Assembly: GCF_017876095.1 (NCBI RefSeq)
Contig: NZ_JAGINM010000033.1
Coordinates: 1-60,529, forward strand
Direction: 5' to 3'
Source of the DNA: Azospirillum agricola
GTDB taxonomy: Bacteria > Pseudomonadota > Alphaproteobacteria > Azospirillales > Azospirillaceae
Length of the DNA stretch: 60,529 nt
The notes under the pieces are model-generated. The model made no database searches and was not told the DNA's origin. It saw nothing but the letters and a program-made list of their open reading frames with translations. A program made the position numbers and the translations under genes. This document shows positions 16,469 through 25,033 of this stretch, piece by piece (within the stretch, counting starts at the first letter, position 1; every line of letters starts with the position of its first letter).

Positions 16469-16659
16469 AACCGGCGCCCCGTCCGGCCGGGAACCCCGAA
16501 GCCGGACGGTGTGTCGCACCCTGCGGCCATGGAAAGCCCGGCCGGGCTGTGCCACCCTCGCGCCGCCGCTCCACCGCCAGCCACGGCGGGGCGGCGGCGC
16601 GGATCGGCGGCTTCCGCTCGCCGAGGAAAGCGCGCGGGGATTCTGCGAAGGGGTGCGCC

Positions 16660-17829
16660 ATGGACTATGATGTGATCGTCGTCGGCGGCGGTCCGACGGG
16701 TTTGGCCTTCGCGCGGTCGCTCGCCGGCAGCGGCCTGCGGCTGGCGGTCGTCGAGCGGCAGGCGCTGGACGCGCTGGCCGATCCCGCGCCCGACGGGCGG
16801 GAGATCGCGCTGACCCATCGCTCGGTCGGCATCCTCGGCGACCTCGGCGCCTGGGCGCGGCTCGACCCCGCCGACATCGCGCCGCTGCGCGAGGCGCGGG
16901 TGCTCAACGGATCGTCGCGCTTCGCCCTGACCTTCGGCGGGACGGGGAGCGGCGGGGACAGGCTGGGGCAGCTCGTCTCCAACCACCGCATCCGCCGCGC
17001 GCTGTTCCAGGCGGCCGAGGGGCAGAACGGCCTGACGCTGCTCGCCGGCCAGACCGTGACGGACGTCCGCACCGACCGGGACCGTGCCGTGGTCCGCCTG
17101 TCGGACGGGCGGAGCCTGACGGCGCGGCTGCTCGTCGCGTCGGATTCGCGCCTCTCGGAGGTCCGCGACCGGCTCGGAATCGGGGCGTCGATCAACCGGC
17201 TCGGCCAGTCGATGATGGTCTGCCGCGTCGCCCATGACGGCGAGCATGGCGGCGTCGCGACCGAATGGTTCGAGCATGGGCACACCATCGCCATGCTGCC
17301 GCTCAACGGCCGGATGTCCTCGGCGGTGCTGACGCTGCCGTCCGCCGCCATGCGGCAGATCGCCGGCCTCGATCCCGAGGCGCTCGGCGCCGAGATCACC
17401 CGGCGCTATCGCGGCCGGCTGGGAGCGATGCGCCCGGTAGAGGAGCCGCGCGTCTATCCGCTCGTCACCACTTACGCCAACCATTTCGCCGCCACCCGCG
17501 CGGCCCTGATCGGCGACACCGCGGTGGGGATGCATCCCGTCACCGCGCACGGCTTCAATTTCGGCCTCCAGGGGCAGGCGACGCTCGCCCGCCTCGTCCG
17601 CGAGGCGGCGGCGAAGGGACGGGACATCGCGGCGCCCCTGCTGCTCCGCCGCTACGAGATGACCCACCGGCTGGCGACGCGGCCGCTCTACACCGCCACC
17701 GCCCTCCTCGTCGGTCTCTACACCAACGACCGCCCGCCCATGGCCCTCGCCCGCCACGCGGCCCTGCGCGCCGCCGCGCACCTGCCGCTGGTGCGCAGCA
17801 CGGTGACCCGGATGCTGATGCAGCACTGA
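16660..17829 (+). CDS. ubiM: FAD-dependent ubiquinone hydroxylase (UbiM-like)
   Basis: Flavoprotein monooxygenase of the UbiH/Coq6 family; the pattern fits UbiM, which hydroxylates the ubiquinone ring (including the C5 or C6 position) in some alphaproteobacteria. 389 residues. FAD-binding motif VIVVGGGPTGLAFARSLAGSG at 4-24, second glycine/aspartate motif RAALIGDTAVGMHPVTAHGFN near 275-295, and DGREIALTHRS typical of this family around residue 45. ATG 16660 starts exactly at the first beta strand; an upstream in-frame extension is Arg/Pro-rich and discarded. Substrate specificity is inferred. Confidence 0.8.
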   Translation: MDYDVIVVGGGPTGLAFARSLAGSGLRLAVVERQALDALADPAPDGREIALTHRSVGILGDLGAWARLDPADIAPLREARVLNGSSRFALTFGGTGSGGDRLGQLVSNHRIRRALFQAAEGQNGLTLLAGQTVTDVRTDRDRAVVRLSDGRSLTARLLVASDSRLSEVRDRLGIGASINRLGQSMMVCRVAHDGEHGGVATEWFEHGHTIAMLPLNGRMSSAVLTLPSAAMRQIAGLDPEALGAEITRRYRGRLGAMRPVEEPRVYPLVTTYANHFAATRAALIGDTAVGMHPVTAHGFNFGLQGQATLARLVREAAAKGRDIAAPLLLRRYEMTHRLATRPLYTATALLVGLYTNDRPPMALARHAALRAAAHLPLVRSTVTRMLMQH

Positions 17830-17851
17830 CGGCGAGGCTTCGCCCTCCGCG

Positions 17852-18475
17852 TCACTCCGGAACGAGGGCGGCGGCCTCGCGGTCGCGCGCGTCGGCGCTT
17901 TGGGAAAGCCCCGCCCTCACGGCCGCCCGGTCCTCGGCGCCGCGGTTCTGGCTCATCTTCCACTTGGCCTCGATCCGGGCGATCGGCATCCGCACCCCGA
18001 CGATCCCGCGCAGTTGCGCGGCGATGAAGTCGGGCGGCGCGTCGCCGACCGCCCAGGGCTGCGGCCGCGCGCCCTCGTGGCGGTCGGTCAGCCGCGTGAC
18101 GACGGCGAGCAGCCGGTCGGCGTCCTCGAAGAACTCGACCGGGCCGTGGGCGTGGACCGTCACGTAGTTCCAGGTCGGAACCACCTTGCCGTCCCGGCTC
18201 TTGCCCGCGTACCAGGACGGCGTGACGTAGGCGTCCGGCCCCATGAAGATCGCCAGCCCGTCACCGGCCGGCGGCTCCCTCCATTGCGGATTGGCCTTCG
18301 CCAGATGCCCGTAGAGCGTGCCCCACTCCCCCTCGCCCGCGTCGAGGAACAGGGGCAGCGGCGTGCACATCAATCCCCCGGCCGTGGCCGTGACCAGATT
18401 GGCGAGCCGGGCGGCGCGCATCGTCTCGTGGATGGCGGACCGGTCGGTCTCGCGAAACGCCGGGGGCGTGTGCAT
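17852..18475 (-). CDS. PaiB-like FMN-binding protein
   Basis: Member of the PaiB family of FMN-binding split-barrel proteins (related to pyridoxamine phosphate oxidase), annotated as negative regulators from Bacillus PaiB but likely flavin or haem-binding enzymes. 207 residues, normal length. Family motifs: TPLPLFLDAGEGEWGTLYGHLAKANPQW is spread over residues 40-65, then IFMGPDAYVTPSWY, VPTWNYVTVHAHG, and near the C-terminus GIVGVRMPIARIEAKWKMSQNR. Start at the ATG complementing 18473-18475. It points away from phoX, with a 274-base shared upstream region. Cellular role not deducible from context. Confidence 0.8.
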   Translation of the reverse strand: MHTPPAFRETDRSAIHETMRAARLANLVTATAGGLMCTPLPLFLDAGEGEWGTLYGHLAKANPQWREPPAGDGLAIFMGPDAYVTPSWYAGKSRDGKVVPTWNYVTVHAHGPVEFFEDADRLLAVVTRLTDRHEGARPQPWAVGDAPPDFIAAQLRGIVGVRMPIARIEAKWKMSQNRGAEDRAAVRAGLSQSADARDREAAALVPE

Positions 18476-18618
18476 TCGGGCCTCCTTGACGGGTTGGAGT
18501 ATCCCTGAAAACCGGCCCGCCCGAAACAGCCGGATCGGCACGCCGCGAGAGAAGGATGCGCCGGCAATCGCAGCCCGGCCGCTCCCGATCGGCAAACGGT
18601 GCGGATCAAGCTGGGCCG

Positions 18619-18640
18619 GTTACATCAAGCTGTCACGCAA
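18619..18640 (+). promoter_or_regulatory. Candidate Pho box before phoX
   Basis: GTTACATCAAG and CTGTCACGCAA are adjacent 11-base units; as two heptamers 4 bases apart they match 4 of 7 and 6 of 7 positions of the PhoB consensus CTGTCAT. It lies about 110 bases before the phosphatase gene, which would be expected to respond to phosphate starvation. Confidence 0.35.
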
Positions 18641-18749
18641 ACGCTCTACCATCGGTGCCCGACACGGGGGGTTGGCCGCCCCTCCGCCATCCCGACATGG
18701 CCGGCATCCGTCGCGGACGGCGCCGTGCCCGAACCGCTGGAAAGCCAGA

Positions 18750-20708
18750 ATGTCCGATCTGTCCAATCCCTCCCGCCGGAAGGCCCTGCAACTGCTGGCC
18801 GGCGTTCCGATGCTGCCGCTCGCCGCCTCCCCGCTGCTGGCCGGGTTCGGCAGCGCCGCCGCCGTCGCCGCCACCCCGGCGGCGGGCGCGCGCTTCGCCT
18901 CCGCCTCCTTCACCGGCATGGCCGCCCCGACGCTGAGCAACCCCGCCGCCATGGCGACCACCACCGTGGGTTCCAGCCTCTCCGTGAGCTTGAGCGACGG
19001 CAGCACGCAGACCTTCAAGCTGGCCTACGAACCCTTCTTCATCACCGGCGACATGGTGTCCGACGGCAAGGGCGGCACCATCCTGGCCGGCGGCTACGTC
19101 GACATCGACGGCAAGCCGATCATCGACCGGTCGGTGCCCGGCAAGGAGCGTCAGGTCTTCTCCGATTCGCCGGACGGCACCTCCCTGCTGGCGCTGCCCG
19201 ACGCGACGGTTCCCGGCATCAAGGGCAAGGCGGTCTTCGCCGTCGTGCAGTTCGAATACACCACCAGCAACCAGGCCGGCGCCGACACCTACGGCACCCT
19301 GCCCTCGCCGATCGCCGTGCTGACGCTCGACCAGGACCAGACCACCGGCAAGCTGACGCTGGTCCAGTACCACAACGTCGACACCTCGAAGGTCCATGGG
19401 CTGTGGATCACCTGCGGCGCCAGCCTGTCGCCGTGGAACACCCACCTGTCCAGCGAGGAGTACGAGCCGGACGCCGCCTTCATCGAGTCGAACAAGCAGT
19501 TCAAGGCCTACAGCGCCAACCTCTACGGCGACGAGACCAAGGCCAACCCCTACCATTACGGCCACCTGCCCGAGGTGACGGTCAACCCGGACGGCACCGG
19601 CTCGGTGAAGAAGCACTTCTGCATGGGCCGCATCTCGCACGAGCTGATCCAGGTGATGCCGGACAACCGCACGGCGCTGATGGGCGACGACGCGACGAAC
19701 AGCGGCCTGTTCCTGTTCGTCGCCGACCGTGAGAAGGACCTGTCGTCGGGCACGCTCTACGTCGCCAGGATCGGCGAGGGCTTCTCGATCGACCCGGCCG
19801 CCGCCGGCGCCGCGCTGTCCTGGATCAAGCTCGGCCACGCCACCAGCGCCGAGATCGAGGAGATGGCGGGCAAGCTGAAGCCCGCCGACATCATGACCGT
19901 GCTGAAGGAGGATCCCAAGGACGACTCCTTCACCAAGATCTTCTCCAACGGCGCGGCCAACTGGGTGAAGCTGAAGCCCGGCATGGAGAAGGCGGCCGCC
20001 TTCCTGGAAACCCACCGCTACGCCTACCTGATGGGCGGCAGCATGGGCTTCACGAAGATGGAAGGCACCACCGTCAACATCAAGGACAAGGTCGCCTACT
20101 CCGCCCTCCAGAACATCGTCGATTCGATGGTCAAGGGCGGCAAGGGCTGGAACGCCGCCAGCGGCATCGCGCTGGAGAAGCCGCTGGTCGCCGGCGGCAT
20201 CATGGCCCACGATCTGGCCGGCGGCCAGAAGGACCAGACCGGCGCGGCCATCGACAGCGAGTGGGTGCCGGTGCGCACCAAGGCCCTGCTGGTGGGCGAG
20301 GACATCCCGGCCGACGCGCTGGGCAACCTGGCCAACCCGGACATGATCGGCAACCCGGACAACCTGAAATTCTCGGAAAAGCTGCGCACGCTGTTCATCG
20401 GCGAGGACAGCGGCAGCCACGTCAACAACTTCCTGTGGGCCTACAACGTCGACACCAAGGCGCTGTCGCGCCTGATGTCGATCCCGGCCGGCGGCGAGTC
20501 GACCGGCCTGCACGCGGTCGACGAGCTGAACGGCTGGACCTACATCATGAGCAACTTCCAGCACGCCGGCGATTGGGGCAAGACGCTGCACAGCAAGGTG
20601 CAGGCGACGCTCGATCCGCTGGTCCGGGCGAACTACAAGGACCGCTTCGGCGCCGCCGTCGGCTACCTGACCGCCGAGACCACCAGCGTGCAGCTGTCGA
20701 AGGCCTGA
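18750..20708 (+). CDS. PhoX-family alkaline phosphatase-like protein, Tat-exported
   Basis: Predicted periplasmic phosphatase of the PhoX (DUF839) family, a calcium/iron enzyme releasing phosphate from organic esters. 652 residues, normal for the family. Twin-arginine signal at residues 8-15 (SRRKALQL) followed by a hydrophobic stretch and an Ala-rich cleavage region near 40. Family blocks include LWITCGASLSPWNTHLSSEE around 220 (with the conserved Cys and Glu), FCMGRISHELIQVMPD around 290, and FIGEDSGSHVNNFLWAYN near 555. The start at 18750 is fixed by the Tat signal. Single gene with a strong terminator behind it. Confidence 0.85.
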   Translation: MSDLSNPSRRKALQLLAGVPMLPLAASPLLAGFGSAAAVAATPAAGARFASASFTGMAAPTLSNPAAMATTTVGSSLSVSLSDGSTQTFKLAYEPFFITGDMVSDGKGGTILAGGYVDIDGKPIIDRSVPGKERQVFSDSPDGTSLLALPDATVPGIKGKAVFAVVQFEYTTSNQAGADTYGTLPSPIAVLTLDQDQTTGKLTLVQYHNVDTSKVHGLWITCGASLSPWNTHLSSEEYEPDAAFIESNKQFKAYSANLYGDETKANPYHYGHLPEVTVNPDGTGSVKKHFCMGRISHELIQVMPDNRTALMGDDATNSGLFLFVADREKDLSSGTLYVARIGEGFSIDPAAAGAALSWIKLGHATSAEIEEMAGKLKPADIMTVLKEDPKDDSFTKIFSNGAANWVKLKPGMEKAAAFLETHRYAYLMGGSMGFTKMEGTTVNIKDKVAYSALQNIVDSMVKGGKGWNAASGIALEKPLVAGGIMAHDLAGGQKDQTGAAIDSEWVPVRTKALLVGEDIPADALGNLANPDMIGNPDNLKFSEKLRTLFIGEDSGSHVNNFLWAYNVDTKALSRLMSIPAGGESTGLHAVDELNGWTYIMSNFQHAGDWGKTLHSKVQATLDPLVRANYKDRFGAAVGYLTAETTSVQLSKA

Positions 20709-20713
20709 CCCTT

Positions 20714-20749
20714 GGCGACTCCCCTCTCCCCTGGGAGAGGGGAGTCGCC
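20714..20749 (+). terminator. Strong terminator hairpin after phoX-like gene
   Basis: Perfect 15-base arms (20714-20728 and 20735-20749, GGCGACTCCCCTCTC and its complement) around a 6-base loop, 6 bases after the stop. No long T run. Because it is perfect and lies between convergent genes it can act in both directions. Confidence 0.75.
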
Positions 20750-20766
20750 TTGCCTCCATCAGCGCC

Positions 20767-21723
20767 CTACCGCCGGATCGCCACGCCCACCGCGCGGCCG
20801 ACCGCCGACGGGATGACCGAGCCATGGGTTTCCCCGGCGAAGGACACGAACTCCACGGCCGGGCCGCGCGGCGCCAGGGCGGCCAGCCGCCCGGCCAGCT
20901 CGCGGGCGTTCTCGACCATGCGGGCCGCCCGGCGCCGCTCCTCGACGGCCGGATCGGCGGCCGGATCGGCGGCCGGGCCGGAGGGCGAAACCAGCTCCTG
21001 CTCGCCGACCGTCACCAGCAGGCTGCGCGTCGCGGCGTCGGCCGGCAGGGCGGCGATGAAGCGGCGCTCCGACTCCAGCACGGCCCGGCCGTGCCACCAG
21101 ATCGACGGGCTGGCGGCGACGTAGCGCTGGAAGCCGCCGGAGCGCGTGAACAGCGCGTGCAGCACGCACAACCCGCCATAGGAATGGCCGAACAGCGTCT
21201 GGCGGGCGCGGTCGATGCGGAAGCGCCGCTCGATCTCCGGCTTCAGCTCGTTCTCGATGAAGGCAAGGAAGGCGTCGGCGCCCCCGGTCCCCTCCGGCGC
21301 CCCGGCGGCCGGCGGCGTGTAGTCCCGCGCCCGCCGCGCCAGATCGAACGGCTTGTCGGTCGGGTAGCCGATGGCGACCACCACGGCGGGGGTCGGCGCC
21401 ATCGCGGCACCGCGCGCCCCGGTCACCCGCATCGCCTCCACGGCGGTGCCGAAGACGCTGTTGCCGTCGAGCAGATACAACACCGGGAAGCCCTCGGGCG
21501 GCGCTTCCACCTCCGGCCAGGCCACGAAGACGCGGTAGGGCCGCGCCGGATCGCCGCCGGCCAGCCGGTCCCACTGGGCCGTGCGGGACAGCGTCACCGC
21601 CGGCTCCGTCGCCGGCTCCATTCCCGTTTCCGGGGCGGCGCGGGCCGGAATCCCCGCCAGGGACAGGCCCGCCGCCGTGGCCGCCATCATCCGGCGCCGC
21701 GTCGGCGCGGGATCACTCGTCAT
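20767..21723 (-). CDS. Exported alpha/beta hydrolase, IroE/esterase D-like
   Basis: Predicted periplasmic serine esterase of the Fes/IroE group, some members of which cut siderophore trilactones. 318 residues. A twin-arginine-like leader (TRRRMMAATAAGLSLAG) precedes the mature part. The body has PYRVFVAWPE and PVLYLLDGNSVFG, the nucleophile motif GHSYGG around residue 170, and a late His in AGETHGSV. I start at the ATG complementing 21721-21723; a further 22 upstream codons lack similarity. A siderophore role would fit the receptor locus 10 kb away but there is no direct link. Confidence 0.75.
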   Translation of the reverse strand: MTSDPAPTRRRMMAATAAGLSLAGIPARAAPETGMEPATEPAVTLSRTAQWDRLAGGDPARPYRVFVAWPEVEAPPEGFPVLYLLDGNSVFGTAVEAMRVTGARGAAMAPTPAVVVAIGYPTDKPFDLARRARDYTPPAAGAPEGTGGADAFLAFIENELKPEIERRFRIDRARQTLFGHSYGGLCVLHALFTRSGGFQRYVAASPSIWWHGRAVLESERRFIAALPADAATRSLLVTVGEQELVSPSGPAADPAADPAVEERRRAARMVENARELAGRLAALAPRGPAVEFVSFAGETHGSVIPSAVGRAVGVAIRR

Positions 21724-21817
21724 TTTCAACGCACTCCTGCCAGCACCATCAGCGCTTGCCCAAAATAGCAAGCGGCGGGGCCGGAGCAACGCGCGACCGT
21801 CGTGTCCGGCGATCTTC

Positions 21818-22687
21818 TCAGATTTTTCCCGGATCGGCCGCCGCCGCGTCTCCGGCGCGGGCGAGGATGCGGCGTGCCTTGCGGGCCATCGCCTCGTCGA
21901 TCATCCGGCCATCGACCACCCCGACGCCCTTGGCGCTCTCGACCAGGATTCGACGGGCCTGGGCGACGGCCTCCGCGGTCGGGGTCAGCGCGGCGTTGAT
22001 CGCCGCGACCTGACCCGGATGGATCGCCGCCTTGGCGCCGAAGCCGAGCGCCAGCGCGGCCTGCGTCTCGCGCGCCAGCCCCTCGGCGTCGTTCAGGGCG
22101 AAGAAGGGGGAATCCACCGCCTCGATCCCCGCCAGCGCGGCGGCGTTGACCAGCCGGGAGCGCGCCGCCAACAGCGGCTCCCAGGCCGTGGCACAGCCGA
22201 GGTCGGCCGACAGATCGGCGGCGCCGAAGAACAGCGCGGTCAGGCGCGGCGAGGCCTGGGCGATGGCCTCCACCGCCGCGACGCCACGCGCGGATTCGAT
22301 CAGCGCGACCAGCGGCAGCGGACAGCCGGCACCGCTCAGCAGCGCGTCGATCCAGCGGACCGTCTCGGCGGATTCGGTCTTCGGCAGGATCAGAAGGTCC
22401 GGCCGGGCCGGTGAACGCGCCAGCGCCAGCAGATCCTCCAGCCCGTCCAGCGTCACCGGGGCGTTGACGCGCAGCGCCCGCTGGATCGGCCGGGCCGGGG
22501 CCGTCGCCAGCGCCTCCAGGGCCAGCCGGCGCGCCGCCGCCTTGTCGGCCGGGGCGACGGCGTCCTCCAGGTCGATGATCAGCACGTCGGCCCCGGATTC
22601 CGCCGCGCGGGCGAAACGCTCCGGCCGGGTGGCCGGGGTGAACAGCCAGCTGCGGCGCGGCACCGGGGCCGTGACGACCGCGCTCAT
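21818..22687 (-). CDS. CitE-like CoA-ester lyase (citramalyl/malyl-CoA type)
   Basis: HpcH/HpaI aldolase family, CitE branch: cleaves malyl-, methylmalyl- or citramalyl-CoA esters. 289 residues. Motifs RSWLFTPATRPERF at 12-25, DVLIIDLEDAVAP with the Mg-binding acidic residues near 33-45, LILPKTES, VALIESARGV, LFFGAADLSADLG, and AAIHPGQVAAIN near 245. It is the last gene of the leftward catabolic operon and overlaps the hydratase gene by 4 bases (ATGA). Next to a FAS1-type hydratase and with mesaconyl-CoA transferase in the neighbourhood, citramalyl-CoA cleavage to acetyl-CoA and pyruvate is the likeliest reaction. This is inferred from context, not from specificity residues. Confidence 0.8.
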   Translation of the reverse strand: MSAVVTAPVPRRSWLFTPATRPERFARAAESGADVLIIDLEDAVAPADKAAARRLALEALATAPARPIQRALRVNAPVTLDGLEDLLALARSPARPDLLILPKTESAETVRWIDALLSGAGCPLPLVALIESARGVAAVEAIAQASPRLTALFFGAADLSADLGCATAWEPLLAARSRLVNAAALAGIEAVDSPFFALNDAEGLARETQAALALGFGAKAAIHPGQVAAINAALTPTAEAVAQARRILVESAKGVGVVDGRMIDEAMARKARRILARAGDAAAADPGKI

Positions 22688-23544
22688 GGCGCCACCAGGA
22701 TTTCGGCGGTCATGGCGACCTGACCGTCGGGATCGAGCGCCCAGGCCTCCACCATCTCCTCCCCGTCGCCGGCCCGGCGGGCGGCGTGCAGGGTGAAGGG
22801 CCTGGTGTCGAACAGCGGCCGGCGGGCGCGGAAGCGGAAGCCGGCCGGACGCCGCCCCCCGGCGTTGCGCAGGAACAGATCCATCAGCAGGGTCGCGGTC
22901 AGCGGCCCGTGCACGATCAGCCCCGGATAGCCCTCGACCTCGCGGCAGTAGGGGCGGTCGTAATGGATGCGGTGTCCGTTGAAGGTCAGCGCCGAATAGC
23001 GGAACAGCAGCACCGGGTCGGGGGTGACGGTGCGGCTCCAGTCGGGCGCCGGCATCGCCTCGGCGGCGGCGGGCGGCGGGACCGCCTCGCCCGGCTTGGC
23101 GGCCTCGCGGTAGACGATGTCGTGGCGCTCGCGCACCGCGACGCCGGCCTCGGTGGCGATCTCGTGCAGAACCTTGACGAACACCATGTCGCCGGAGCGG
23201 CCGGCCTTGTGCTCCACCGATTCGATGGTCGAAGTGCGGCGCAGGCTCGCCCCCACCGGGATCGGGGCGAGGAAGCGCAGGTCGCCGCCGGCCCACATGC
23301 GGCGCGGCAGCGGCACCGGCGGCAGGAAACCGCCCTTGTGCGGGTGCCCGTCCTCAGCGATGGCGTGCTGCGGCGCGCGCGGCAGGAAATACAGCCAGTG
23401 TCCGAGCGGCGGCACCTCCCCCGCCGGCCAGGGCGGGGTGTCATGGTCCAGCGTCGCCGCCAGACCGGCCAGCGGGGCCGCCGTGGCGCTGTCGGCCTGC
23501 TGCTCGACACCGCCGACCCAGTCCTTCAGATGGTCGAGGCTCAT
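22684..23544 (-). CDS. MaoC/FAS1-type hydratase, mesaconyl-C4-CoA hydratase-like
   Basis: Enoyl-CoA hydratase with two hot-dog domains. 286 residues. The N-terminal FAS1-dehydratase-like domain (about 10-140; PPLGHWLYFLP, FLPPVPLPRRMWAGG) is typical of the HTD2/mesaconyl-C4-CoA hydratase group, also known as Meh and as itaconyl-CoA hydratase (Ich). The C-terminal domain carries the hydratase motif ALTFNGHRIHYD followed by YPGLIVHGPL. Known members add water to mesaconyl-C4-CoA or itaconyl-CoA to give citramalyl-CoA, the substrate of the CitE-like lyase encoded directly after it with a 4-base overlap. The upstream FAD-dehydrogenase gene overlaps it equally. Confidence 0.8.
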   Translation of the reverse strand: MSLDHLKDWVGGVEQQADSATAAPLAGLAATLDHDTPPWPAGEVPPLGHWLYFLPRAPQHAIAEDGHPHKGGFLPPVPLPRRMWAGGDLRFLAPIPVGASLRRTSTIESVEHKAGRSGDMVFVKVLHEIATEAGVAVRERHDIVYREAAKPGEAVPPPAAAEAMPAPDWSRTVTPDPVLLFRYSALTFNGHRIHYDRPYCREVEGYPGLIVHGPLTATLLMDLFLRNAGGRRPAGFRFRARRPLFDTRPFTLHAARRAGDGEEMVEAWALDPDGQVAMTAEILVAP

Positions 23545-25001
23545 CGTCCGCCCTCACGCAGAATCTTGCCGGGATTCATGATGTTGTGCGGATCGAAGGC
23601 GCGCTTCAAGGCCGCCATCATGTCCAGCTCGACCGGCGACTTGTAGCGCGGCATCTCGTCGATGCGCAGGCGGCCGATGCCGTGCTCGGCCGAGATCGAG
23701 CCGCCGAGATCGACGACGATGTCGTGGACGATGGCATTGACCGCCCCCAGCCGCGCCCGCCATTCCGCCGGATCGCCGTCCTCGGCCTGGATCGGGTTGT
23801 AGTGGATGTTGCCGTCGCCGAGATGCCCGAAGGAGAAGGGACGGATGCCGGGAAACTCGCGCTCCAGCGCCGCGTCGGTGCGGGCGAGGAAGCGCGCCAC
23901 CTTGGAGATCGGCACCGAGACGTCGTGCTTGTAGGAGACGCCCTCGCGCTTCTGCCCCTCGGGGATGCCCTCGCGGATGCGCCACAGGCCGTCGGCCTGC
24001 GCCTTGGAGGCGGCGACGACGCCGTCCAGCACCTCGCCGGCCTCCAGCGCGGCCTCCAGGATGCCCTCCAGCATGCCGGCCAGCCGGTCTCCCGAATCCT
24101 GGTCGGCGAGTTCGACCAGCACGTACCAGGGGTAGCGGTCGCCCAAGGGATCCGGCACGTCCGGCACATGGCGGCGGGCGACGTCGATGCACAGGCGCTG
24201 GATCAGCTCGAAGGTGACGATGCGGTCGCCGACCATGCCCTTGGCGCGCGACAGCAGATCGACCGCGTCGCTCGGCGCCGACACCGCGACCAGCGCCGTG
24301 GCGGTGGCGCGCGGCAGCGGCGACAGCTTCAGCACCGCCGCCGTGACGATGCCCAGCGTGCCCTCCGACCCGATGAAGATCTGCTTCATGTCGTAGCCGG
24401 CGTTGTCCTTGCGCAACCCGCGCAGCCCGTCCCAGATCCGCCCGTCGGGCAGCACCACCTCCAGCCCGGCGACGAGGTTGCGCATGTTGCCGTAGCGCAC
24501 CACCTGCACGCCGCCGGCGTTGGTCGCGATGTTGCCGCCGATCTGGCAGCTCCCCTCGGCCGCGAGGCTCATCGGGAACAGCCGGCCGACGTCGCGCGCG
24601 GCGGTCTGGATGTTGGCGAGGATGCAGCCGGCCTCGACCGTCATCGTGTCGTTGTCGATGTCGATCTCGCGGATGCGGTTCAGCCGGTTGGTCGAGATGA
24701 CGATCTCCGACCCGTCGGCGTGCGGCTGGCTGGCCCCGGTCAGGCCGGTGTTGCCGCCCTGCGGCACGATCGGCGTGCGGGTCCCGGCGCAGATCCGCAC
24801 CACCGCCGCCAGCGCCTCGGTGCTGTCGGGCAGCACGACCAGCGGCGAGCGGCCGACCCAGCCGTCGCGCCAGGATTCCATGAAGGGCTGCATGGCGGCG
24901 GGGTCGGTGATGATGCCGCGCGCGCCGACGACGGCGCGGATCGGGTCGAGCACGCGCGCCGCGAAGGCGGCCGGGTCGGCGGCGAGACTGTCCTTGGGCA
25001 T
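23541..25001 (-). CDS. FAD-linked D-2-hydroxyacid dehydrogenase (GlcD/D2HGDH-like)
   Basis: Oxidises a D-2-hydroxy acid to the 2-oxo acid. 486 residues, usual size. FAD-binding domain with VVLPDSTEALAAVV, IVPQGGNTGLTGAS, the GSCQIGGNIATNAGGVQ loop (about 160-176) and GSEGTLGIVT; C-terminal oxidase domain with FGHLGDGNIHYN and ISAEHGIG, whose histidines bind metal in D-2-hydroxyglutarate and D-lactate dehydrogenases. Glycolate, lactate and 2-hydroxyglutarate enzymes cannot be separated by eye. Overlap with the hydratase start and proximity to a 2-oxoacid transporter suggest a 2-hydroxy-dicarboxylate. The start codon complements 24999-25001. Confidence 0.85.
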   Translation of the reverse strand: MPKDSLAADPAAFAARVLDPIRAVVGARGIITDPAAMQPFMESWRDGWVGRSPLVVLPDSTEALAAVVRICAGTRTPIVPQGGNTGLTGASQPHADGSEIVISTNRLNRIREIDIDNDTMTVEAGCILANIQTAARDVGRLFPMSLAAEGSCQIGGNIATNAGGVQVVRYGNMRNLVAGLEVVLPDGRIWDGLRGLRKDNAGYDMKQIFIGSEGTLGIVTAAVLKLSPLPRATATALVAVSAPSDAVDLLSRAKGMVGDRIVTFELIQRLCIDVARRHVPDVPDPLGDRYPWYVLVELADQDSGDRLAGMLEGILEAALEAGEVLDGVVAASKAQADGLWRIREGIPEGQKREGVSYKHDVSVPISKVARFLARTDAALEREFPGIRPFSFGHLGDGNIHYNPIQAEDGDPAEWRARLGAVNAIVHDIVVDLGGSISAEHGIGRLRIDEMPRYKSPVELDMMAALKRAFDPHNIMNPGKILREGGR

Positions 25002-25033
25002 GAGGCCCGTCCTCCCTGGTCTTGCGGCGTTCG

